Shown: piece by piece, positions 14,250-20,942 of the stretch
Layout: each line of letters starts with the position of its first letter
How positions within the stretch are numbered: position 1 is the first letter of the stretch
Assembly: GCA_051746205.1 (NCBI GenBank)
Contig: JBNJEU010000026.1
Location: forward strand, 1 to 25,192
DNA: 25,192 bases
Source of the DNA: Thiohalospira sp051746205
GTDB taxonomy: Bacteria; Pseudomonadota; Gammaproteobacteria; Thiohalospirales; Thiohalospiraceae
Reading direction: 5' to 3'
Notes under the pieces: model-generated
Seen by the model: the letters and a program-made list of their open reading frames with translations, nothing else
Told to the model about the DNA's origin: nothing
Databases searched by the model: none
Translations under genes and position numbers: made by a program

Positions 14250-16397
14250 ATGGCCGCGTCCCCCTCACTGGCGGAACGGCGGGGTCGCGGGCTGCGCGGC
14301 CTCGCGGTCGGGCTCGTCACCGCCCTGGTGGTGCTCGGCGTCTGGCTGTCCGGCGCCTTCGAACGGCTGGAACTGCGGAGCTATGACTGGCGGGTGCAGA
14401 TGGTGGCCCCGTTCGAGAGTCCCGACGACGCGATCGTCCTGATCCTGCTGGACCAGACCAGCCTCGACGCGGTGCGCGATCAGTACGCCCTGGGCTGGCC
14501 GTGGCCCCGCGAACTCCATGGGCAGGTCCTCGCCTTCCTGGACCAGGCCGGCGCGCGCAGTGTCGGCTTCGATGTCCTCTATCTCGACCCCTCCGGCCAC
14601 GGCCGGACGGATGACCGGCGCTTCGGCGAGCGCATCGCCGCCCATGGTGATTTCGTCACCGGGCTCTTCCTTTCCCGGGAAAGCGGCTCGGAGCGTTTCA
14701 TCCCCGAGCGCGGGGGGCGTGAACGGTTGCGCCTGGAGGGCGGTCCGGCGACCCTTCCGGCGTATTCCCGGGCCCAGTTCCCCATCGACGAGGTGGGTGC
14801 GAACAGCCGCTGGCTCGGCAATGTCACCGCCCGGGCCGATGTGGACGGGATCCATCGGCGGCTGGCGCCGGTGGCCCGGTTCGATGGCCGGACCATCCCC
14901 GCCCTGGGACTGGCGGCGCATCTCGCCACCGCCGAAGTGGATGAGCCGGCGGTGCTGACGTCCGTGGCGGGCGGTCAGCGCCTGACGGTCGCCGACACCA
15001 CCATCCCGCTGGATGAGGCGGGCCGGGCCCTGCTGCGTTTCCAGGGCCAGCCGGGGGAGCGGACCGCCTACAGCGCCGCCGCCGTGCTGCAGAGCGCTCT
15101 GAGAGTAAAGGCGGGGCGCGAGCCCGTGATCGATCCGGAGGAGCTGCGCGGCCGCCATGTGCTGTTCGGCTTCTCGGCACCGGGGCTGCACGACCTGCGG
15201 CCGACGCCGCTGGCCTCGAATACGCCGGGTGTGGCGGTTCAGGCCACCTTTCTCGACAATCTCCTGAATGACGACTTCATCCGGCCGGCGCCGGCCGGGG
15301 TCGACGCCGCACTCGTCCTGTTGCTGGCTCTGCTGGCGGCGTTCGCGGTGAGCTTCGCCGGTGGTGTCCGGTCCATGGCGACCGCCTTCGTCGTGCTTCT
15401 GCCGCTGCCGGTGGTCGTTGCCTCCGGGGCCTATGTCGCGGGCTGGTGGCTCGAGATGGCGGCGCCACTGGCGGCGGTGGCCATCGCCCTCACGGGGGCG
15501 GCCATGGCCAGTTATGCCACCGAGGGGCGCCAGCGCCGCTTCATCAAGGCGGCCTTCGGTCAGTACCTGAGCCCCGCCGTGATCGAGAACCTGCTGCGGC
15601 ACCCGGAACAGCTCAAGCTCGGCGGCGAGCGTCGGGAGATCACCATCTTCTTCTCCGATCTGGAGGGCTTTACCGGCCTGTCGGAAGGGCTCTCGCCGGA
15701 AGAACTCACCGGGCTTCTGAATGACTACCTTTCGGCGATGACCGACATCATCCAGGCCGAGGGCGGGACCATCGACAAGTACGAGGGCGACGCCATCATC
15801 GCCTTCTGGAACGCCCCGCTGAATCTCCCCGATCACGCCGAACGCGGGGTGCGGGCGGCGCTCCGCTGCCAGGAGAGGCTGGCGGAGCTGCGCCCGTGGT
15901 TCCGCGAGCGGGTGGGTCGGGAGCTGCGCATGCGCGTCGGCCTCAATACCGGCTCCGCAGTGGTCGGCAACATGGGGTCGCACAACCGTTTCGATTACAC
16001 CATGCTCGGGGATGCCGTGAATCTGGCCGCGCGCCTGGAGGGCATCAACAAGGTGTTCGGCAGCTACACCCTGATCTCGGAAGAAACCGCCGCGCAGCTG
16101 GGGTCCGGATTCATCACGCGCGAACTCTCGCGGGTGGCGGTGGTGGGTCGCGCGCAACCGGTGACCGTGTATGAGCCGCTGACCCGCGAGGAGGCCGCAC
16201 GACGGCGGGAGACACTGGAGAGGTTCGATGCGGCCCTGCAGCGTTACTATGCCGGGGACTTCGCCGAGGCCGTCGAGGGGTTCGCCGCCATTGCGGAAGC
16301 GGATGCGCCGGCGCAGCGGTATCTGGAACGCTGCCGGGCCCTGCAAGCGGAACCACCGACGAGGTGGGACGGAGTCTGGGTGATGACCGAGAAATGA
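14250..16397 (+). CDS. CHASE2-domain class III adenylate cyclase
   Basis: A 715-residue membrane protein: an N-terminal helix (about 15-35), a periplasmic CHASE2 sensor (about 40-345), about three C-terminal membrane helices (about 350-425), and a cytoplasmic class III cyclase domain (about 460-640). Catalytic residues look complete: metal aspartates D470 (FFSDLEGFT) and D514 (YEGDAIIAFW), adenine-recognising K510 and D588, and transition-state N591 and R595 (GDAVNLAARLEG). The Lys/Asp pair indicates ATP as substrate, hence cAMP. The ATG follows the M48 stop with no gap, so expression is coupled. The periplasmic sensor sharing an operon with a protease, an SH3 protein and a lipoprotein suggests envelope-stress sensing. 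The tail (about 650-715) is TPR-like. Confidence 0.93.
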   Translation: MAASPSLAERRGRGLRGLAVGLVTALVVLGVWLSGAFERLELRSYDWRVQMVAPFESPDDAIVLILLDQTSLDAVRDQYALGWPWPRELHGQVLAFLDQAGARSVGFDVLYLDPSGHGRTDDRRFGERIAAHGDFVTGLFLSRESGSERFIPERGGRERLRLEGGPATLPAYSRAQFPIDEVGANSRWLGNVTARADVDGIHRRLAPVARFDGRTIPALGLAAHLATAEVDEPAVLTSVAGGQRLTVADTTIPLDEAGRALLRFQGQPGERTAYSAAAVLQSALRVKAGREPVIDPEELRGRHVLFGFSAPGLHDLRPTPLASNTPGVAVQATFLDNLLNDDFIRPAPAGVDAALVLLLALLAAFAVSFAGGVRSMATAFVVLLPLPVVVASGAYVAGWWLEMAAPLAAVAIALTGAAMASYATEGRQRRFIKAAFGQYLSPAVIENLLRHPEQLKLGGERREITIFFSDLEGFTGLSEGLSPEELTGLLNDYLSAMTDIIQAEGGTIDKYEGDAIIAFWNAPLNLPDHAERGVRAALRCQERLAELRPWFRERVGRELRMRVGLNTGSAVVGNMGSHNRFDYTMLGDAVNLAARLEGINKVFGSYTLISEETAAQLGSGFITRELSRVAVVGRAQPVTVYEPLTREEAARRRETLERFDAALQRYYAGDFAEAVEGFAAIAEADAPAQRYLERCRALQAEPPTRWDGVWVMTEK

Positions 16398-16400
16398 CCG

Positions 16401-18398
16401 CTAACGATCCACCCGTGATCTCGCCGTCGGACTCGTACCGTCGTGTGCCTGCCGGTCTGTGGCTGCGGTGGGCGGTGAACCCGGACGCCCGATGTGGAAG
16501 CCCTGAGCGTAGTCGATCCCGAGAGAACGGACCGTTTCCAGGACTTCGGCGGTGTCGACGAATTCGGCCACTGTCTCGATCCCCAGACGGTGGGCGAACA
16601 GGCAGATGGTCTCCACCACCACCCGGGCTGCAGGCCCTTGACCCAGTCCGCGGATGAGGCTGGCATCGATCTTCAGCAGATCGACCTCCAGCCTGGTGAT
16701 GTACTCGAAGTTTGCGAAGCCGGCGCCGAAATCGTCGATGGCGAAGCGGCAACCCAGGGCCCGGGCGCGCTCCATGAAGTGGTTGAACTGTTCCGGCTCC
16801 CGCAGCCCCTCGGACTCAAGGATCTCGAAGATGATGCGATGACCGGTGCCGGACCGTTCGATGGTCTCGAGTATGGTATCAACCGTCCTCTTGTTCAGGA
16901 TGTCGCTCATGGAGAGGTTCAGACTGAAGTGCTCCTGCCGTTCGGCGAATTCGCGACAGGCCTGATCGACCATGGCGATGGTGATTCGTGGATAGAGCCG
17001 GGTGGTGTGAGCCGCCGTCAGGAATTCCCCGGGCAGAACCACGCGCCCGTCGGCGCTGTACAACCGCGCCAGGCACTCGTAGTGGGTGATTCGGCCGCCT
17101 TTTACGTCGAGGATGGGCATGTAGACCGGCGTGACACGCCCGGCGTCCAGGGCCTCGCGAAGCACCTGGACCCGGCGGATGTTCTCCCCGTATTCGCGGT
17201 GGGTCTCCAGCCCTTCACTGTAGGAGAACCAGTCCAGATGGCGGGAGCGTGCCGTTTTCAGGGCCAGGTCCGCAGCCGTGAAGGGCTCCAATGGCTTCTG
17301 GCCCTCACCGACCACACCGACGGTGATCCCCAGGATCACGCCGGCATTGGTGTTGCCACTGAAAGAGGTGGCCCGGACGGCATCCACTAGCCGGGCCGCG
17401 AGCTGTTCCGGTGGATCGGGATGGCCGTTCCCCGCGTAGAGGAGCGCGTATTCGTCCCCGCCGACGCGGTAGAGGGGACCAACCCCCTCCGGCAGGCTGG
17501 CCGACAGGCGTTCGGCCACCTCGCAGAGAACGGCATCTCCCATCGCATGACCGAAAAAGTCGTTGATCTCCCGAAAGTGGTCGATGTTCAGCAGGAGCAG
17601 GACGGGGTCGTTGCTTTTCTCCAGATCGGCCAGCAGGCAGGTGCGGTTCGGCAGACCGGTGAGATCGTCGTAATAGAGCTGGTCGCGTAACGCTGCGGAG
17701 GCTTCCTGCAGACGTTCCCGGGTCTGTTCCAGCGGGGTGATGTTCGTGAGGCTGATGACGTAGGCGTCCTGTTCCACCGAAGGGAGTGCCCGCGCATTCA
17801 CATCGAAGACCCAGCGATGGCCCTGGCGGTGGATTACAGCTTTGTGGACTCGGTTCGGTTCATCGGCGCAGCGGCGAACCCAGTCGGGGTCGTTGGGGGA
17901 GAGGGCCGCGGGATCATCCACTTCATCGAAGAGCTGACTGATGCAGCCATGTTCGGACCGAAAGGCCTCCAGATCGGCATGTTCCGGGAAGAAATCCAGA
18001 AGGGCAGCGTTCGCCTCCGTCAGCCGGGCGCCGTTAGTGAGAAGGATGATCTCCGGGAGGGCGTCGAGCAGACTGCGTTGCAGGGCCTGCTGGTTTTCGA
18101 GGCTCCGGGTCCGGACGGCGACCTGGTCCTCCAGATTGGTGTTCAGCCACTTCAGTTCGCGCTGCATCTCGAGGCCCCGGGCCATGAGCAGACCGAAGAG
18201 ACTCCCCACGAGGGCGGGGATGAGATAAATGGAAGGCGAGATTTCGGCCAGCGGGACGCGCTGGATGATGAGGTGCTGAATGAGGGCAAAGGCGATGACG
18301 GCGAATGCCGAGGGCACCATCCAGACCAGGATGTAGTAGGTCAGGCGCTTGCGGCCGCGCAGACGAAAAGGTCTTTCTTTGAAGTGACCACGTTCCAT
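16401..18398 (-). CDS. Membrane-bound GGDEF-EAL cyclic-di-GMP protein
   Basis: A 665-residue protein. Two membrane helices (about 21-44 and 56-76) with a very short outside loop are followed by a coiled coil (about 78-110), a PAS-like domain (about 111-228), GGDEF (about 240-395) and EAL (about 410-640). The GGDEF signature is GGDEY (313-317), and no RxxD I-site precedes it, so feedback inhibition is unlikely. The EAL signature reads ECL (441-443); the remaining catalytic positions (LNLS, FEILE, DDFGAG, LKID, AEFVD and QGFH) are mostly kept. Either activity is possible. I chose the ATG at 18398 because the longer frame begins with TTG; GGGG lies about 6 bases upstream. It ends 3 bases from the convergent cyclase gene. 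The tail after residue 640 is polar and disordered. Confidence 0.9.
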   Translation of the reverse strand: MERGHFKERPFRLRGRKRLTYYILVWMVPSAFAVIAFALIQHLIIQRVPLAEISPSIYLIPALVGSLFGLLMARGLEMQRELKWLNTNLEDQVAVRTRSLENQQALQRSLLDALPEIILLTNGARLTEANAALLDFFPEHADLEAFRSEHGCISQLFDEVDDPAALSPNDPDWVRRCADEPNRVHKAVIHRQGHRWVFDVNARALPSVEQDAYVISLTNITPLEQTRERLQEASAALRDQLYYDDLTGLPNRTCLLADLEKSNDPVLLLLNIDHFREINDFFGHAMGDAVLCEVAERLSASLPEGVGPLYRVGGDEYALLYAGNGHPDPPEQLAARLVDAVRATSFSGNTNAGVILGITVGVVGEGQKPLEPFTAADLALKTARSRHLDWFSYSEGLETHREYGENIRRVQVLREALDAGRVTPVYMPILDVKGGRITHYECLARLYSADGRVVLPGEFLTAAHTTRLYPRITIAMVDQACREFAERQEHFSLNLSMSDILNKRTVDTILETIERSGTGHRIIFEILESEGLREPEQFNHFMERARALGCRFAIDDFGAGFANFEYITRLEVDLLKIDASLIRGLGQGPAARVVVETICLFAHRLGIETVAEFVDTAEVLETVRSLGIDYAQGFHIGRPGSPPTAATDRQAHDGTSPTARSRVDR

Positions 18399-18424
18399 GA
18401 TGACCCCGATCAATATCCATTTGA

Positions 18425-18453
18425 AGCATAGACCCGCCGGTGAACCGTTACAA
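18425..18453 (-). promoter_or_regulatory. Predicted promoter of the membrane GGDEF-EAL gene
   Basis: On the minus strand, TTGTAA (18453-18448) and TATGCT (18430-18425) are 17 bases apart, about 27 bases before the ATG at 18398. This supports that start codon. Confidence 0.45.
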
Positions 18454-18630
18454 GCGGCTGGTGTGAGTCAGGGTAAAACAAAAGATTTTTGTCGTGGTGC
18501 AGGTGATCGGGTGACTGGATGGCAAGGGAGCTGTGAACGGGGCCACCCCGTAGCGGCCGGCATTGAAGTCGGGGCCATGAACCCGGTTGATTCTCCGGAC
18601 CGATCGAACCGCCTCCCATCCGGTCCGAGC

Positions 18631-18646
18631 CCGCTGTATACAGCGG
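18631..18646. promoter_or_regulatory. Perfect 16-base palindrome, operator-like
   Basis: CCGCTGTATACAGCGG is its own reverse complement. CGGTCCG occurs on both sides (18621-18627 and 18644-18650), and its inverse CGGACCG lies at 18596-18602. The core CTG-N4-CAG resembles a shortened LexA-type site but does not match the CTG-N10-CAG spacing. It lies in the gene-free stretch 18399-18775, between the membrane GGDEF-EAL promoter and tRNA-Arg. Confidence 0.4.
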
Positions 18647-18683
18647 TCCGGCGTTCAGCTTCTACCATGAATTCGATGCGCGT

Positions 18684-18724
18684 GTGCTGTGTGCGGAGCA
18701 CAGAGCAGGAGGTCTCTTCCTGCT
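18684..18724. other. Tandem hairpins upstream of tRNA-Arg(TCG)
   Basis: The first stem is GTGCT/AGCAC (18684-18701). The second is AGCAGGA/TCCTGCT (18704-18724), extendable by two pairs to leave a three-base loop. They lie directly before the tRNA promoter. They may be part of an untranslated RNA or a degenerate terminator; no coding frame here is convincing. Confidence 0.28.
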
Positions 18725-18735
18725 GGCGTTTGCGG

Positions 18736-18765
18736 TTGCACCGGGTGTGGAATCGTTGGGACAAT
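18736..18765 (+). promoter_or_regulatory. Predicted promoter of tRNA-Arg(TCG)
   Basis: TTGCAC (18736-18741) and GACAAT (18760-18765) are spaced by 18 bases, 10 bases before the tRNA 5' end. The layout is the same as for the second tRNA-Arg copy. Confidence 0.45.
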
Positions 18766-18775
18766 CCCGGCCCGG

Positions 18776-18852
18776 GCGCTGGTAGCTCAGCTGGATAGAG
18801 TACCTGGCTTCGAACCAGGTGGTCGGGGGTTCGAATCCTCCCCAGCGCGCCA
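18776..18852 (+). tRNA. tRNA-Arg (anticodon TCG)
   Basis: A 77-base tRNA. Acceptor GCGCTGG pairs with CCAGCGC, discriminator G, encoded CCA. The anticodon stem CCTGG/CCAGG closes the loop CTTCGAA, with anticodon TCG at 18810-18812, which reads CGA. It differs from the tRNA-Arg(ACG) at 24268 at only two positions: one in the D loop and one at anticodon base 34. Confidence 0.95.
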
Positions 18853-18855
18853 TAC

Positions 18856-18893
18856 CGGAAAGGATCGCGGCACCCCGCTCGCCGCCTTTTCCG
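18856..18893 (+). terminator. Imperfect terminator hairpin after tRNA-Arg(TCG)
   Basis: CGGAAAGG (18856-18863) pairs with CCTTTTCCG (18885-18893) with one bulged T. An inner CGGC/GCCG stem (18868-18871 with 18881-18884) extends it. The sequence resembles the stronger hairpin after the second tRNA-Arg, as if both were copied together. Confidence 0.4.
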
Positions 18894-18936
18894 TCTGGTC
18901 CGTCGAACTGTGGTGATCCCGGTTTTCCTGTACTAT

Positions 18937-18957
18937 GGTTACCGGTTATCGGTATGG
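18937..18957. repeat. Three 7-base tandem units upstream of kaiB
   Basis: GGTTACC, GGTTATC and GGTATGG follow each other without spacing. ACCG-N5-CGGT inside them forms a small inverted repeat. They lie in the 316-base gene-free stretch before kaiB (18853-19168). A second pair, GCCGATA at 19053 and 19062, lies nearer the gene. Function unknown; could be protein-binding sites. Confidence 0.3.
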
Positions 18958-19075
18958 TTTCTGGCCGAGTGTGAAGGCTCTGCGCGTCAGCGGGGAACGT
19001 CCCGGCCGGGATGCGTCGAGCGCGAACGCCATGCGGATGGATGCCGCCCCGAGCCGATATGGCCGATACGTAGTT

Positions 19076-19094
19076 CATCCACGATTCGTGGATG
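19076..19094. promoter_or_regulatory. 19-base palindrome upstream of kaiBC, possible operator
   Basis: CATCCACGA and TCGTGGATG are perfect nine-base arms around a single T. The element is centred about 84 bases before the kaiB ATG, a normal place for an operator. It is the clearest symmetric site in the kaiBC upstream region. No clear sigma70 promoter was found nearby; TACTAT at 18931-18936 is a weak -10 candidate. Confidence 0.45.
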
Positions 19095-19168
19095 GGTGGT
19101 GTACATCTTCCGCTCGGGCATTCGTGTTCGATGTGCTCGTGCGGTGAATCGCGGAGTTACCGATCCCG

Positions 19169-19489
19169 ATGAATCAGCCACTCAATGTGAAACTCTACAT
19201 CACTGGTGAGACCCTCAGTTCACGGCACGCGATCGAGAACCTGCGCCAAATCCTTGAAAACGAGTATGCAGGGCAATACGAGCTCGAAGTCATTGATATC
19301 CTGAAACATCCGCGGTTGGCCGAGGAAGAGAAGATCCTGGCAACCCCCGCGCTCATCAAGGAACTGCCGGAACCGGTTCGACGCATTGTCGGCGATCTGG
19401 CGGATCGCGAACAGGTTCTGCTGGGTCTCGACCTCCAGAAACACGATACTTCCCCAGCCCGTGGTGAGGAGGGCTCGAATCATGACTGA
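19169..19489 (+). CDS. kaiB: KaiB, clock-type protein
   Basis: A 106-residue thioredoxin-like KaiB, about the 102-residue length of the cyanobacterial protein and clearly similar throughout: KLYITGET near the start, ENLRQILE, EVIDILKHP, KILATPALIKELPEPVRRIVGDLADRE in two adjoining pieces, and GLDL at the end. KaiB switches fold to bind the CI ring of KaiC and drives its dephosphorylation phase. The GGAG at 19151-19154 is far (about 14 bases) from the ATG, so initiation may be weak. The 3' end overlaps kaiC by 8 bases. No kaiA is present in the window. Confidence 0.93.
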   Translation: MNQPLNVKLYITGETLSSRHAIENLRQILENEYAGQYELEVIDILKHPRLAEEEKILATPALIKELPEPVRRIVGDLADREQVLLGLDLQKHDTSPARGEEGSNHD

Positions 19490-20942
19490 AGGGACCGAGG
19501 AAACGGTGGGGGTCCGCAAGGTGGCCACCGGTATCCCGGGGTTTGATTACGTGGCCGAAGGCGGGTTGCCGGAGAACAGGGCCGCGCTGGTCAGCGGCAA
19601 TTCCGGCAGTGGCAAAAGCCTGTTTGCCGCGCAATTCCTGGTGGAGGGGATCCGGCAGTTCGGTGAACCGGCGGTCTTCGTGACCTTCGAAGAGCGGCCC
19701 GAGCGCATTCGCAGCAATCTGGGCTCTTTCGGATGGACCATCGAGCGCTGGGAGGAAGACGGATTATGGGCGTTCGCCGATATCTCGCCCGAGCCCTCCC
19801 AGCCGATCGTGGCCGGGGCCCTCGAGCTGGGGGCCCTGGTTCCCCGGATCGAGTACGCGGTCAACCAGGTCGGGGCGCGGCGACTGGTCCTGGATTCCGT
19901 GGAACGGCTGTTCTCGCAAGTCACGGATAGCAGTGTGGTGCGCCAGAGTCTCGGCCAGCTCATGGATGCGACCGAGCGGATGGGGGTAACGACCGTGATC
20001 ACCGCCGAGCGCCCGGGTGATCAGGGGCCATTGACCCGTTTCGGCGTCGAGGAATTCGTTTCCGACACCGTGATCCTCCTGCGCAACGAGCTGGATGAAG
20101 AGAAGCGGCGACGGACCGTGGAGGTCTTCAAGATGCGCGGGGCCTCGCACCAGAAGGGGGAATTCCCGTTCACCATCAGCGCCGAAGCGGAAGGGGTCAG
20201 TGTCGTTCCTCTGGCGGCCAATCAGCTCTCCCAGCCCAGTTCCCTGGAGCGTCTGTCCTCGGGGATCCCGCGGATGGACGAACTCATGGATGGCGGTCTC
20301 CTGCAGGGCTCGATCACGCTGGTGGCCGGGCCGACGGGCAGCGGCAAGAGCCTGGTCGCGGATCATTTCCTGGCGGGTGACGACCGTCAGCGCGGCCTCA
20401 TGATTGCCTTCGAGGAGGGTCGCGAGCAGATCCTTCGCAACGCCCAGGGCTGGGGTCTGCCTCTGGCCGAACGGGAGGCCGCGAACAGGCTGCGCATCGT
20501 GGCGAACTACCCGGAGACCATGGGACTGGAGGACCACCTCGTGCGGATCAAGCGCGTGGTGGATGAGTTCCGGCCCGACCGACTGGTTCTCGACAGCGCC
20601 TCGGCCCTGGAGCGGATCGCAAGCACGCGGGCCTTCCGTGAGTTTCTGGTCGGGCTGGTGGCCACCTTGCGGGAGCGCGGTATCACGGCGCTGATCACGG
20701 CCAATACCACGCAACTGACCGGGGGGTCCTCGGCCACCGAGGCCCAGGTCTCCAGCATGACGGACGGGATCCTGCTGTTGCGTTATATCGAGTCCACCTC
20801 GGCGTTGCGGCGAGCCCTGGTGCTCCTCAAGATGCGCGGTTCCAATCAGGATCAGGGGATCCGGTCCTTCACGATCGGCAAGCAGGGCATGGTCCTGGGG
20901 GAGCTGCTCTCGGAAACCCATACGGACATCCTCGGACAGTGA
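19482..20942 (+). CDS. kaiC: KaiC, two-domain clock-type ATPase/kinase
   Basis: A 486-residue KaiC with both RecA-like lobes. CI: Walker A GNSGSGKS (39-46), catalytic glutamates E70-E71. CII: Walker A GPTGSGKS (K289), glutamates E311-E312. The CII phosphorylation loop reads VSSMTD, so S424-S425 replace the cyanobacterial Ser431-Thr432 pair: an SS-type KaiC. The protein ends soon after the FTIG strand and lacks the ~25-residue C-terminal tail that binds KaiA, in keeping with the absence of kaiA. The ATG at 19482 has GAGGAGGG 8 bases upstream; longer frames start inside kaiB. The TGA overlaps the next GTG start. It is expected to form hexamers and to autophosphorylate under KaiB control; whether it cycles or runs as an hourglass cannot be read from sequence. 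Confidence 0.94.
   Translation: MTEGTEETVGVRKVATGIPGFDYVAEGGLPENRAALVSGNSGSGKSLFAAQFLVEGIRQFGEPAVFVTFEERPERIRSNLGSFGWTIERWEEDGLWAFADISPEPSQPIVAGALELGALVPRIEYAVNQVGARRLVLDSVERLFSQVTDSSVVRQSLGQLMDATERMGVTTVITAERPGDQGPLTRFGVEEFVSDTVILLRNELDEEKRRRTVEVFKMRGASHQKGEFPFTISAEAEGVSVVPLAANQLSQPSSLERLSSGIPRMDELMDGGLLQGSITLVAGPTGSGKSLVADHFLAGDDRQRGLMIAFEEGREQILRNAQGWGLPLAEREAANRLRIVANYPETMGLEDHLVRIKRVVDEFRPDRLVLDSASALERIASTRAFREFLVGLVATLRERGITALITANTTQLTGGSSATEAQVSSMTDGILLLRYIESTSALRRALVLLKMRGSNQDQGIRSFTIGKQGMVLGELLSETHTDILGQ

Noticed and set aside
14265..16346. Long minus-strand frame of 693 codons opposite the CHASE2 cyclase
   Set aside because: Long antisense frames are expected in high-GC genes. The plus-strand protein has complete cyclase motifs; the antisense one has none.
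18631..18646. LexA SOS box
   Set aside because: The palindrome has CTG-N4-CAG rather than the CTG-N10-CAG of gammaproteobacterial LexA, so it was kept only as an unnamed operator-like site.
18662..19078. Minus-strand frame of 138 codons over tRNA-Arg(TCG)
   Set aside because: Same antisense tRNA artefact, with no domain and no ribosome binding site.
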